Shown here piece after piece: positions 50,627 to 59,252 of a stretch of DNA of 64,000 nt. The DNA is taken from contig JBDIVQ010000005.1 of NCBI GenBank assembly GCA_039794345.1, forward strand, positions 1 through 64,000, in the 5' to 3' direction. Position numbers and translations under genes: made by a program. Numbering within the stretch: position 1 is the first letter of the stretch; every line of letters starts with the position of its first letter. This stretch comes from UBA5793 sp039794345. Its GTDB lineage: Bacteria > Planctomycetota > Phycisphaerae > Phycisphaerales > UBA5793. The notes under the pieces were generated by a model, which worked only from the letters and a program-made list of their open reading frames with translations, did no database searches and was not told where the DNA came from.

Positions 50627-51562
50627 ATGACTGACGCCCTCTACCGAACCGATCTCCCTCTGCCCGGGCGCCGCCAGGGCAAGGTCCGCGACCTCTACGA
50701 ACTCCCCGCCGATTCGGCCGGCCGGTCGCGCCTGCTCATCATCGCCACCGACCGCCTCAGCGCCTACGACGTCGTGATGCCCACGCCCTTTCCCGGCAAG
50801 GGAGCGCTCCTCACGGCGATCAGCATGCAGTGGTTCCGGTGGATCGAGAAGCAGGCCGCGCTGGGGATCAGGCATCATGTCCTGAGCACGAGCCCGTCCG
50901 ATGTGCCTGTCCCGCCCCAGCAGCAGGCGACGCTCAAGGGCCGCATCATGATCGGCCGGCGCACGAAGGTCGTCCCGATCGAGTGCGTCGCCCGCGGCTA
51001 CATCACCGGTTCGGGATGGAAAGAGTACCAGAAGACCGGCATGGTCTGCGGCATCCCCCTGCCCAGGGGCCTGCGCCAATGCGACAAGCTGCCCGCGCCG
51101 ATCTTCACTCCGGCCACCAAGGCCGAAGTCGGCCACGATGAGAACATCACTTTCGAGCAGGCGTGCGGGATCGTCGGCGAGCGGCTCATGTCGCGGCTCA
51201 AGAAGTGGACGCTCGAACTCTACGCCGCAGCCCACGATTACGCGCATCAGCGCGGCATCATCATCGCCGACACCAAGTTCGAGTTCGGCCACGTGCTCGA
51301 CAGCGCCGGCAAGCCGACGGATGAAATCCTGCTCATCGATGAAGCCCTCACGCCGGACAGTTCCCGCTTCTGGCCCCTCGACAGATACGAGCCTGGCCGC
51401 GACCAGGAGAGTTTCGACAAGCAGTACGTGCGCAATCACCTCGAAACGCTCGTGAGCGCCGGCACGTGGGACAAGACCCCGCCCGGCCCGGAGATTCCCG
51501 CCGACATCGTGAGGAACACGATCGCGAAGTACCAGGAAGCGCACGACCGGTTGTTCGGTTGA
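50627..51562 (+). CDS. purC: Phosphoribosylaminoimidazole-succinocarboxamide synthase
   Basis: This 311-residue SAICAR synthetase of purine synthesis joins CAIR and aspartate with ATP. It has the N-terminal RRQGKVRDLYEL, IIATDRLSAYDVVMPTPFPG, VVPIECVARGYITGSGWKEY and IFTPATKAEVGHDENI motifs. IIIADTKFEFGHV and LIDEALTPDSSRFWP follow. It is of the longer form seen in eukaryote-like and many GC-rich bacterial enzymes. No other pur genes are nearby. Confidence 0.95.
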   Translation: MTDALYRTDLPLPGRRQGKVRDLYELPADSAGRSRLLIIATDRLSAYDVVMPTPFPGKGALLTAISMQWFRWIEKQAALGIRHHVLSTSPSDVPVPPQQQATLKGRIMIGRRTKVVPIECVARGYITGSGWKEYQKTGMVCGIPLPRGLRQCDKLPAPIFTPATKAEVGHDENITFEQACGIVGERLMSRLKKWTLELYAAAHDYAHQRGIIIADTKFEFGHVLDSAGKPTDEILLIDEALTPDSSRFWPLDRYEPGRDQESFDKQYVRNHLETLVSAGTWDKTPPGPEIPADIVRNTIAKYQEAHDRLFG

Positions 51563-51569
51563 ATGTTGC

Positions 51570-51734
51570 CGCGAAATACGTTGCCGCGAAGAAGATTGCC
51601 GCAAAGAGGCACAGAAGGCGCAAAAGGGGAAGAGCGGGAGTGGGGGAGATGGCTGCCGTCCGGAGGACTCCTGGAGTTCGACTTGTTGAGCCTCATCGGC
51701 GATTTGCTTTTGCGCAATTTGAGCCTTTTTGCGG
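51570..51734. repeat. Inverted-repeat element upstream of xseA
   Basis: 29-nt arms at 51599-51627 and 51706-51734 are inverted, with about 23 of 29 positions matching (CCGCAAA...AGGC...GCGCAAAAG). The left side also carries the direct repeat GTTGCCGCGAA twice and a diverged ATTGCCGCAAA. The arm length equals that of the nuo element at 38271-38455, and both contain GAGG/CACAGA words. It fills most of the 181-bp purC-xseA gap, so the xseA promoter must overlap it. Confidence 0.7.
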
Positions 51735-51743
51735 CCATTCAGA

Positions 51744-53249
51744 ATGACCCGACTTCCCTTCGATCCTGATCGCGTGCGCGGCGGCGAAGCGCCGGCGCCC
51801 AGGGCGGTCAAGGATGCGCCGCTCACCGTCTCGCAGGTCGCGGAGATGATCAACCAGGCGCTGCTCGACGCTTTGCCGCGCAAGGTGCGCGTCGTCGGCG
51901 AGATCAGCAACCTCTCGCGCCGCGGGCACTGGTACTTCTCCCTCAAGGACGAGGGCGCGGTGCTCAAGTGCGTCGCGTGGGCGAGCAAAGCGGGCAAGTT
52001 CGGCTTTGAAGCCCGCGACGGCCTCTCCGTCGTCGCCGCGGGATCGATCCAGCACTACGGCCCGCAGGGGCAGACGCAGTTGTACGTCGATTCCCTCGCC
52101 CCCGTCGGTGCGGGTGCGCTGGAACTGCGCTTCCGCGCCTTGTGCGAAGAACTGCGGGCGCTGGGGTACTTCGACGTCGAGCGCAAGAAGCCGGTGCCGC
52201 ACTTCCCGCGCCGCGTGGCGATCATCACCTCGGCCAGGGGCGCGGCGCTTCAGGATGTCCTCGACACCATGGCGCGGCGGTGCAAAGCCGTCGAGATCCT
52301 CATCGTCGATGTGCGCGTGCAGGGCGAGGCCGCGGCGGGGGAGATTGCCGCCGCATTGCGACATCTCGCCCGGCATCACGCGCGCCTGCGCCTTGACGCC
52401 GTGCTCCTGACGCGCGGCGGCGGATCGATCGAGGACCTCTGGGCCTTCAACGAGCGCGTCGTCGCCGATGCCCTTTTCAAGTTTCCGATCCCGACGGTTG
52501 CGGCGATCGGGCACGAGACGGACACCACCATCGCCGAACTCGTCGCCGACCTGCGCTGCGCCACGCCGACGCAGGCGGCGATGCGCCTCGCGCCCGACGG
52601 CCGCGAACTGCTCGTGCAGATCGACCAGGGCGGCCGGCGGCTGGCGACGCACCTGCGCCACCGCCTCCGCTACGCCCGGCAGCAGTGCGCTACGCTGGCG
52701 GGCCGGTTGCCGCGCCCGCGCGAGATCCTCGCTGCCGCGCGGCAGGATGTCGCGGGCTTGCGGCGGGGCCTTGAGCAGGCCGCGACGGTTTCCCTGCACC
52801 GGCACACGAACCGCCTGCACCGCCTCGCCCTGCGACTCGGCCCCCTGCGCCCCGACCGGATCCTCTTCGAGCGAGGACGAAGTCTGAGCGTGGCGGAGAT
52901 CCGACTCCACGCCGCCGCCCGCGAGCACCTTGCAGGCGCAACGGCGCAAGTCGATCGCGCTCATGCCACGCTGCGAAGCCTCGATCCGCGCCGGGTGCTC
53001 CATCGCGGCTACTCGATCACGCGCCGCGCCGACGGGCGGGTGGTTCGCTCTGTGTCCGAGGCTCTTCCCGGCGCGCGCCTGCTCACCAGCGTCTCCGACG
53101 GATCGATCGCCAGCGAAGTGACGGGGTCCGACCTCGCTCCGGCCGCCTCCAGTTCCCGCGCTCCAGGTCTGCGGCCGCTTCGTTCCGGGCCGCGCCGCCG
53201 CCGCGATCCCCAGCCGAACCAGATGGAACTCTTCGAGTCCGACCGGTAG
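51744..53249 (+). CDS. xseA: Exodeoxyribonuclease VII large subunit
   Basis: This 501-residue subunit has an N-terminal OB fold (VVGEISNLSRRGHWYFSLKD), a catalytic domain (RVAIITSARGAALQDVLDTM, VLLTRGGGSIEDLWAFNERV, VAAIGHETDTTIAELVADLR, CATPTQAAM) and a long C-terminal coiled-coil stretch. With XseB it degrades single-stranded DNA to oligonucleotides. The ATG at 51744 is used because the upstream extension runs into the repeat element. xseB follows after 10 bases. Confidence 0.93.
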   Translation: MTRLPFDPDRVRGGEAPAPRAVKDAPLTVSQVAEMINQALLDALPRKVRVVGEISNLSRRGHWYFSLKDEGAVLKCVAWASKAGKFGFEARDGLSVVAAGSIQHYGPQGQTQLYVDSLAPVGAGALELRFRALCEELRALGYFDVERKKPVPHFPRRVAIITSARGAALQDVLDTMARRCKAVEILIVDVRVQGEAAAGEIAAALRHLARHHARLRLDAVLLTRGGGSIEDLWAFNERVVADALFKFPIPTVAAIGHETDTTIAELVADLRCATPTQAAMRLAPDGRELLVQIDQGGRRLATHLRHRLRYARQQCATLAGRLPRPREILAAARQDVAGLRRGLEQAATVSLHRHTNRLHRLALRLGPLRPDRILFERGRSLSVAEIRLHAAAREHLAGATAQVDRAHATLRSLDPRRVLHRGYSITRRADGRVVRSVSEALPGARLLTSVSDGSIASEVTGSDLAPAASSSRAPGLRPLRSGPRRRRDPQPNQMELFESDR

Positions 53250-53259
53250 AGTCCGAGCC

Positions 53260-53577
53260 ATGTCGAAGCGCAAGTCCACCCCGAACCAGCCGCCCGCGCC
53301 CGAGTCGCTCACGTATGAGCAGGCGGTTGCGGAACTGGAGTCGATCATCGACCGCATGGAGTCGGGCGAGACGGCGCTGGAGGAGGCGCTCGCGGACTAC
53401 GAGCGCGGCGTGGGTCTGCTCCGCCGCTGCCGTGAGATCATCACGGCCGCCGAACAGAAGATCGAGTACCTCAAGGCGACAGCCGGCCCCGGGGAATCGC
53501 CGGCGCCGGCAGGGGACGCCGGTGAGGTCGGCGAGGTTCAGGACAGCGACGAAGAAGAGGACGATGCGACTCGATGA
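53260..53577 (+). CDS. xseB: Exodeoxyribonuclease VII small subunit
   Basis: This 105-residue subunit has the characteristic helical hairpin (SLTYEQAVAELESIIDRMES, ETALEEALADYERGVGLLRR, CREIITAAEQKIEYL) that packs on the XseA coiled coil. The C-terminal tail is acidic (DSDEEEDDATR). It is coupled to xseA upstream and overlaps the prepilin peptidase start by 4 bases. Confidence 0.93.
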   Translation: MSKRKSTPNQPPAPESLTYEQAVAELESIIDRMESGETALEEALADYERGVGLLRRCREIITAAEQKIEYLKATAGPGESPAPAGDAGEVGEVQDSDEEEDDATR

Positions 53578-54833
53578 GCGGCATCGATCTCTATCTCCGT
53601 CCCTTCTGGATCTACCAACTCATCTACATCCCGTTTGTCTTCGCGCTCGGGTCGATCGTCGGCAGTTTTCTCAATGTGGTGATCCTGCGGCTGCCGGAGC
53701 GGCGCAACATCATCTCGCCTCCCTCGCACTGTCCCGTGTGCAAGTCGCGGCTGAAGTGGTACGAGAACCTGCCGCTCATCGGCTGGATCAGGCTGCGCGG
53801 GCGCTGTGGTCACTGCGGCGCGCCGATCAGCGTTCAGTACCCGCTCATCGAAGCGGCGTGCGGGGTGTTCTTCACGCTCGTATTCGTGCTGGCGTACATG
53901 GTGCTGCCGACGGCGCCGTACATCGGTGGCCTGCTGCCGGAATACCTCGGTCGCGGGGCGGGCGTGGTCGCCACGTGGCCGATTCCCGCCCTCTACTGCC
54001 TGCTCTTTTCCGCCCTGCTGGCGATGACGGTGATCGACCTGCGCACCTACACGATCCCGATAGAACTGACCGTGGCGGTGACGCTGCCCGCGCTGCTGGT
54101 GCATGCGGTCATGCCGATCTGGCCGGGAGGGGGGCTGGGGCCGCCGCTGACGGAACTTCCCGCAGGCGTCGAGGGAATCGACCTGGGCCGGTGGACGCTT
54201 CCGCTCGTCGGTCCGGCAGGGCTGGGGATGGGAGTGGGAGGGATGCTCGGCGTGGCCGTCTCGACCCTGCTCATTCGGTCGAACCTCCTGCGCCACTCCT
54301 TCCTCGACTTCGACCTCTATGTGAAACAGGAGGACGAGATCATCGACTACCCCCACCCCCGGAGTGAATTGGAGTGGGAACTGGACTACCTCGGCCCCAT
54401 TCTCCTGGTCGCGCTTCTCGGCTGGAGGATCGGCTCGATGTGGGGGGGGATCGACCTGCCGCTCTGGGCGGCTTCGCTGGGCGGCTCGCTTGTCGGCTAC
54501 CTCGTCGGGGCGGGGCTCATCTGGCTCTTCCGTCTCGCCGGAACGCTCGCCTTCGGCAAGGAGGCGATGGGTCTGGGCGATGCGCATCTCCTTGCCTGCG
54601 TCGGCGCGGCGCTGGGGTGGGTGGATGCGGTGCTGGTCTTCTTCCTCGCCCCCTTCCTCGCCATCGCCGGGATGCTGCTGGGGACGGTGCTCAGCCGCGT
54701 GCTTGCCGGCTTCTCCCGCTACATCCCCTACGGGCCGTGGCTGGCGCTGGCGGGGATGGTCATTGTGTTCGGGGACCGGTGGACGGAGATTCTGCTCGAA
54801 GCGATCCTCAAGATTCCCATCAATCTCCCCTGA
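53574..54833 (+). CDS. Prepilin peptidase (A24 family)
   Basis: This 419-residue membrane aspartyl protease cleaves and N-methylates type IV prepilin-like proteins. The N-terminal domain is GSIVGSFLNVVILRLPERR, followed by two CxxC pairs (CPVC and CGHC) that bind zinc. The catalytic Asp residues are in MTVIDLRTYTIPIEL and EAMGLGDAHLLA (GLGD motif). It is larger than the usual 250-290 residues because of an extra central region (about 190-300) with a DFDLYVKQEDEIIDYPHP segment. It can process the prepilin-like protein at 31386-32216. Confidence 0.9.
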   Translation: MSGIDLYLRPFWIYQLIYIPFVFALGSIVGSFLNVVILRLPERRNIISPPSHCPVCKSRLKWYENLPLIGWIRLRGRCGHCGAPISVQYPLIEAACGVFFTLVFVLAYMVLPTAPYIGGLLPEYLGRGAGVVATWPIPALYCLLFSALLAMTVIDLRTYTIPIELTVAVTLPALLVHAVMPIWPGGGLGPPLTELPAGVEGIDLGRWTLPLVGPAGLGMGVGGMLGVAVSTLLIRSNLLRHSFLDFDLYVKQEDEIIDYPHPRSELEWELDYLGPILLVALLGWRIGSMWGGIDLPLWAASLGGSLVGYLVGAGLIWLFRLAGTLAFGKEAMGLGDAHLLACVGAALGWVDAVLVFFLAPFLAIAGMLLGTVLSRVLAGFSRYIPYGPWLALAGMVIVFGDRWTEILLEAILKIPINLP

Positions 54834-54985
54834 TTCGCGCGTGGCGGCAGCGAGCGCACTGGACTGCCGCTCCGGCTACGCTATGAATCCGCAGCGAGTA
54901 TTGGCCGCAGACGTTGATGGTCGATACAGACATCGCGAATCGAGGGTCGCGCGATCAGGTACATGATGACGAAAGGAACGGGTCC

Positions 54986-55636
54986 ATGCGCAACGTTTCA
55001 AGGGTGATGGGACTCATGGCGCTGCTGATGCTCGCCCTGGGTGCGACGGGGTGCAACAACAAGATCAAGGATGAAAACGGCCGCCTCCTCAGCGAGAACG
55101 CGGCCTTGCGCGACCAGCTCGCCGAGATGGAGGATGCGCTCCAGTCCGCCGAACGCCAGCGTGCGGAACTGGCGGCGGAAGCGAGCCGCTACCGCCAGGA
55201 GAACCAGGCGCTCCAGTCCCGCGCCAGCCAGCCCCAGCAGAACACGGGCTTTGAGGGCATCAGCGGCGTGAAGGGCGAGTTCCGGCCCGGCGAAGTCGCG
55301 GCGGTCGTCGAGGGCGACGTCCTCTTTGACTCCGGCAAGGTGACGCTCAAGCCCGCCGCCAAGGCTTCGCTCGACAAACTTGCGGGGGTGCTCAACTCGC
55401 AGTACGGCGGCAAGACCATTCGCATCGAAGGGCACACCGACACCGACCCCATCAAGAAGAGCGAGTGGAAGACCAACGACCGCCTCGCCTGCGAACGGGC
55501 CATGGCCGTCAAGGAGTACCTGGCGAGCAAGGGGGTTGACGGGTCGCGCATGTATGTGGCGGGGTGGGGGCCCAACAAGCCCAAGAGCACCAAGGCCCAG
55601 TCACGGCGCGTGGAGATCGTCGTGATGCTTCAGTGA
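54986..55636 (+). CDS. OmpA-family peptidoglycan-binding lipoprotein
   Basis: This 216-residue protein starts at ATG 54986, preceded by GAAAGGA. The lipobox LGATGC puts the lipidated Cys near residue 22. A coiled-coil region follows (about 30-80, LLSENAALRDQLAEMEDALQ). A C-terminal OmpA domain binds peptidoglycan (DSGKVTLKPAAKASLDKLAG, IRIEGHTDTDPIKKSEW, RRVEIVVMLQ). This resembles Pal-type anchors tying a membrane to the wall. It is monocistronic and ends at a strong terminator. Confidence 0.9.
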   Translation: MRNVSRVMGLMALLMLALGATGCNNKIKDENGRLLSENAALRDQLAEMEDALQSAERQRAELAAEASRYRQENQALQSRASQPQQNTGFEGISGVKGEFRPGEVAAVVEGDVLFDSGKVTLKPAAKASLDKLAGVLNSQYGGKTIRIEGHTDTDPIKKSEWKTNDRLACERAMAVKEYLASKGVDGSRMYVAGWGPNKPKSTKAQSRRVEIVVMLQ

Positions 55637-55673
55637 GCCGGGCGGCTCGCATCCGTGAACGGGAAAACGAAAA

Positions 55674-55713
55674 AGGCGGAGGCCCCCACGAGTGGCGCCT
55701 CCGCCTCTTTTTG
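55674..55713. terminator. Bidirectional intrinsic terminator
   Basis: A perfect 10-bp stem AGGCGGAGGC (55674-55683) / GCCTCCGCCT (55697-55706) is followed by CTTTTTGG on the plus strand and by TTTTTCG on the minus strand. It serves the OmpA lipoprotein gene and, in the other direction, the YhaM-like gene. Confidence 0.85.
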
Positions 55714-55843
55714 GCGACAGGCACAAGTCGCCGCGAAAGTGTGAACTCCAATATACCAGAACTTTCGCTGACGCGGGCCGGGAATCCACGATTTTGCGCG
55801 AAGTTGGAAAGAGAGTGAAGGTGCTACCCCGGCTCGGGGTGAG

Positions 55844-56854
55844 TTATTGGACCTTGATCCCGCCACCCTCCGCCAGGGGGTCCGGGCGGTAGAGCCGCGT
55901 GTCGAGTCCCCAGATCTTGTCCGTGAACTCCGACACCCCATCGACGAGGTTTCCTGCGTCCGGCCGGGCGTTGTCGATGCCCATCTGCGTCTTGGCGTCG
56001 AGTTCATCGAGGCGGGAGATGAAGATGGCCTCCGGGGTCGAGGGCACCTTGGCGGCGCCGAACTCCGGCACGCCGTGGTGCGAGAGAATGATGTGATGCA
56101 GGACGAGCAGCGCCTCGCGCGGCAACTCAGGCCCGCCCTTCGCCCGCGCCGCATCGGCCTTGCGCTGCAGCCAGAGCGATCCCAGCACGATGTGTCCGAT
56201 CAACTGCCCTTCCGTCGTGTAGGCGAAACCGTAGTCGTAGGACATCTCCCGGCACTTGGCGATGTCGTGGAGGAAGAGGCCGGCAAGGACGAGATCGCGG
56301 TTGAGTTTGGGATACAGCGGCAGCATGCGGTCGGCGAGGGTGAGCAGTTGCAGCGTGTGTTCGAGCAGCCCGCCGAGGTAGGCGTGGTGCATCGAGACGG
56401 CGGCGGGCGAAGCGCGCAGCGCATCCATCAGCGCCTTGTCGCCGAGGTACTCGTCGATGAGGGCCTTGAGGCCCCCGTGGCCGATCGTCGCGAGCAGCGC
56501 GCGCAGCTGACGCTCCATCTCCTCGACATCCTTGCTCGTGGACGGGAGGAGGTTGGGCAAATCTTCCTCGGCGACGTCCACGGCCCGGATGTCCTGCACG
56601 ATGAGTTGCCGCTCGCCCTGGTAGGGCTGAGTCTGTCCTTCGAGCCAGACGAAGCCGTTGGTCGGCAGGCTGCGGAACTGCTGCTCGGTGATGTTCCACA
56701 TGCGGGCGGTGATCTGCCCGCTCCTGTCGCGGATCAGGGCCTTGAGATAAGGCTTGCCGGCCCGCGTCTGCCCGAGTTGCGCGTTGTAGATGCAGTAGAC
56801 CCCTTCAAGGTACTGCGAGTTCTCGAACTCGGAGATGAAGATGTGCTTGGACAT
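55844..56854 (-). CDS. OB-fold/HD-domain protein, YhaM 3'-5' exoribonuclease-like
   Basis: This 336-residue protein starts MSKHIFISEFENSQYLEGVY, the usual YhaM-type opening. The OB fold (about 10-95, RDRSGQITARMWNITEQQF) is followed by an HD phosphohydrolase domain (HHAYLGGLLEHTLQLLTLAD, GLFLHDIAKCREMSYDYGF, LHHIILSHHGVPEFGA). In Firmicutes YhaM degrades RNA or single-stranded DNA from the 3' end with a divalent metal. The family length (about 315-320) fits. It is monocistronic and divergent from a lipoprotein gene. Confidence 0.88.
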   Translation of the reverse strand: MSKHIFISEFENSQYLEGVYCIYNAQLGQTRAGKPYLKALIRDRSGQITARMWNITEQQFRSLPTNGFVWLEGQTQPYQGERQLIVQDIRAVDVAEEDLPNLLPSTSKDVEEMERQLRALLATIGHGGLKALIDEYLGDKALMDALRASPAAVSMHHAYLGGLLEHTLQLLTLADRMLPLYPKLNRDLVLAGLFLHDIAKCREMSYDYGFAYTTEGQLIGHIVLGSLWLQRKADAARAKGGPELPREALLVLHHIILSHHGVPEFGAAKVPSTPEAIFISRLDELDAKTQMGIDNARPDAGNLVDGVSEFTDKIWGLDTRLYRPDPLAEGGGIKVQ

Positions 56855-56962
56855 GCGGGCCGCGGCCTTCTGCTGGTGGATAGTCAAGGGGGCATCGTAG
56901 CCGGAAGGTGGCCCCGCAGCAGGAGTGGTGTGGCGGCACATGTTGGGGCGTCTCGCACGTGA

Positions 56963-56977
56963 GGTCAATAGTTGACC
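56963..56977. promoter_or_regulatory. Perfect 15-bp palindrome in a divergent promoter region
   Basis: GGTCAA-TAG-TTGACC is a perfect inverted repeat centred 84 bases before the lipoprotein start (57058) and 116 bases before the YhaM-like start. Its right half also provides a TTGACC that could be a -35. It is a candidate operator for an unknown regulator. Confidence 0.45.
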
Positions 56978-57057
56978 GCTTGGCTCAATGCGGAATGAAG
57001 AGCCGCGATGGCGCGTCTTGAGCGCTGTAGAGTAGATGTTCCTTGAGGAGATGAGCT

Positions 57058-57684
57058 ATGCCGCAGCGTGTTACACCGATCTTCGGGCTTGTGATGGTGT
57101 CTGTGCTTGCTATCGTGGGAAACGGCTGCGCTTCCTACTACGGCGGGACATCAAACGAAAGCCCCATCTTGGTCGCTGAGCATGGTTCAGTCGTCCCGCT
57201 CTACCGCTTGTCGATCTGGCAGGAGCCGTCTTTCCCGGATCCTTTCGGCCGGCCCGTGCTGAGTGCGCTGGTCCATGAGCCGAAGACTGATCTCTCTTCC
57301 GCAGAACTCAAACAGCTGCTCTCGTCGATTCCAGATGAGTATGTCCTTGAGCGCTCTGACGGCGAATTGACCACCGCCAGAACGCTCAGAAATCCTGTTG
57401 CCAAGGCGACGTCAAACGAAGTGGCGTGGGACATGCGCTGGGTGCTCAGTATCGAGCCGCTCGTCATTGCGATCTCGGCGTACTCTCCCGATGCCTGGTA
57501 TGAGCGTGACCCCACCTGGGCACGATTCTCCAATCCACCGATGCGTTTCGTGGAAGAGCGACTCAAGTCGGTGCAAGTCACGCGGTACATCGTCGTGCGG
57601 GATCGCGAACCAGTGACAACGGTGCTGAACCAAGAGCGTTCCCTTGGAGCGCTACTTGAATCGCAGCCGTGGAACGGCGAGTAG
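57058..57684 (+). CDS. Lipoprotein of unknown function (208 aa)
   Basis: This protein starts MPQRVTPIFGLVMVSVLAIV with GAGGAG at 57046-57051. The lipobox VGNGC makes Cys about 24 the lipidated residue. The mature part has no family I recognise; it looks mixed alpha/beta with several aromatic clusters (DAWYERDPTWARF). By eye the gene is clearly less GC-rich than its neighbours, which may point to recent acquisition. It is monocistronic, convergent with murD. Confidence 0.75.
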   Translation: MPQRVTPIFGLVMVSVLAIVGNGCASYYGGTSNESPILVAEHGSVVPLYRLSIWQEPSFPDPFGRPVLSALVHEPKTDLSSAELKQLLSSIPDEYVLERSDGELTTARTLRNPVAKATSNEVAWDMRWVLSIEPLVIAISAYSPDAWYERDPTWARFSNPPMRFVEERLKSVQVTRYIVVRDREPVTTVLNQERSLGALLESQPWNGE

Positions 57685-57770
57685 AGTCCTCAGAGGGGCA
57701 GCATGTCGCCCCGATCGCGGTGCGCACTGACTCGACTCTAACTGCACGTTCGCACATCGCATCGGTGCAA

Positions 57771-59252
57771 TCATGAGTCGAGACGTTCCCGCACCAGTTG
57801 GATGAAGCGCTGCCCGCGCTGCTCGAAGTTGGTGAACTGGTCCCAACTGGCGCAGCCGGGGCTGAGCAGGAGAATGTCGCCGGCCTCCATTCGCGCCATG
57901 GCGCTGCGGACCGCAACGTCCAGCGTGCGGCAGTGCAGGCACGTCCCCGTCGGCGCAAGGTCGTGGATCCGCTCGCCCACCGCGCCGATGGCGTAGAGTC
58001 GCGCGACGCGCTCGCCCAGCGCCGCCAGCGGCGCGAGATCCGCCTTCTTGTCGTACCCGCCGACGATGAGGTGCAGCCGCGCGGGATCATCGAAGGACTC
58101 GACCGCGAGCGCGGCAGCGGCGGGGGTGGTGCACTTGGAGTCGTTGTAGAAGCGCCGGCCGTCCTTCGTCTGCGCCACGAGTTCGAGTCGGTGGGGAAGG
58201 CCGCGGAAGTCCGCCAGCGCGGCGATTGATTCGTCAAATGGCACGCCAGCCGCACGGCATGCCTCAGCGGCCATGAGCGCATTGAGGCGATTGTGCCCGC
58301 CGGGGATGAGCAGGCTGATCCCCGCGAATCGCAGGTCGTCCGCGGCGATGTCAGTGCGCTCGACGCCTTCGCTGGTCGGCCAGTCGCGCAGGCCGGGGCC
58401 GAGGATCGCGTGATCACCGGGGTGCTGGTGCGCCAGCAGGTGCTGCTTGGAGGCGCGGTAGTGATCGAGCGAGCCATGCCAGTCGGCGTGGTTGTCGCTG
58501 AAGTTCGTGATGACGGCGACGTGGGGGGACCATTTGTGGGTTTTGGTTAGCCGCGACGCGGAGGCTTTGCGCAGCGGAGCGCGGGCGTGCGACGTTGAAA
58601 AGTCACCCCCACCCCCGCCCTCCCCCGCAGAGCCGGGGGAGGGAGTGCCTTCGGTTAGCCGCGACGCGAAGGCTTTGCGCAGCGGAGCGCGGTCGTCCGC
58701 AGTCCCCGCGCCCCCCAGCCACCACAGCATCGCGCTGGACAACTCGAGCACGACCCACTCCTCCGCGCCGATCTCGACGCCGAGCAGCGAGCCGCCGATG
58801 TTGCCGCCGAGGTGCGCGGCGCCGCAGTGCGCCCGCAGGATGTGATGAATCATCGCGCTCGTTGTGGACTTGCCCGCCGTACCTGTCACGCCGATGATGC
58901 GATCGCGATCGGGCAGTGAATCGATGAGCAGTTCGATCTCCGTGGTGATCTCTGCGCCCGCCTCGCGTGCCGCGTTGAGGAACCGGTTCTCCCACGGCCG
59001 CGGCACCGCCGGATTCGCCACGACCAGGTCCGTCTCGCGGAAGTCGCGCTCCTCGTGCCCGCCGAGAACCAGCGTCACCTGTCCGGCATCAACCAAATCG
59101 CGCACGGATTCGAGCGAATCGGCGAGTTGATCGGCAGAGGCGAGATCGGTCAGCAGCACGCGGCAGCCGCAGCGCTGCACGAGCCAGCGCGTTACTCCGA
59201 CGCCGCCGCCGAAGTGCCCGAGGCCCATCACGGTGACCCGCTGTTGCGTCAT
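57771..59252 (-). CDS. murD: UDP-N-acetylmuramoylalanine--D-glutamate ligase with an in-frame repeat insertion
   Basis: This 493-residue cytosolic Mur ligase (usually about 440-470) adds D-Glu to UDP-MurNAc-L-Ala. It has an N-terminal Rossmann-like start (VTVMGLGHFGGGVGVTRWL) and the ATP loop GVTGTAGKSTTSAM. The central LGGNIGGSLLG, LELSSAMLWW, NFSDNHADWHG and C-terminal DSKCTTPAAAALAVESF blocks are present. Between LELSSAMLWWLGG and the WSPHVAVITNF strand lies an extra segment (about residues 187-236). It contains RAPLRKAFASRLT and RAPLRKASASRLT around a Gly-rich stretch, encoded by repeats at 58545-58692. The ATG overlaps the upstream amidohydrolase stop by 4 bases. Confidence 0.92.
   Translation of the reverse strand: MTQQRVTVMGLGHFGGGVGVTRWLVQRCGCRVLLTDLASADQLADSLESVRDLVDAGQVTLVLGGHEERDFRETDLVVANPAVPRPWENRFLNAAREAGAEITTEIELLIDSLPDRDRIIGVTGTAGKSTTSAMIHHILRAHCGAAHLGGNIGGSLLGVEIGAEEWVVLELSSAMLWWLGGAGTADDRAPLRKAFASRLTEGTPSPGSAGEGGGGGDFSTSHARAPLRKASASRLTKTHKWSPHVAVITNFSDNHADWHGSLDHYRASKQHLLAHQHPGDHAILGPGLRDWPTSEGVERTDIAADDLRFAGISLLIPGGHNRLNALMAAEACRAAGVPFDESIAALADFRGLPHRLELVAQTKDGRRFYNDSKCTTPAAAALAVESFDDPARLHLIVGGYDKKADLAPLAALGERVARLYAIGAVGERIHDLAPTGTCLHCRTLDVAVRSAMARMEAGDILLLSPGCASWDQFTNFEQRGQRFIQLVRERLDS
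58545..58692. repeat. Composite repeat inserted in frame within murD
   Basis: Two 40-bp copies (58545-58584 and 58653-58692) differ at one position and are 108 bp apart, a multiple of three. Between them lies a perfect 9-bp inverted repeat CCCTCCCCC / GGGGGAGGG (58618-58626 and 58635-58643). A diverged third copy (32 of 35) is at 60611-60645 on the other strand. The element keeps the murD frame open. Confidence 0.88.

Noticed and set aside
58545..58692. The two repeats in murD considered as a CRISPR array
   Set aside because: There are only two repeats of 40 bp, the spacer contains a palindrome, the units code in frame, and there are no cas genes.
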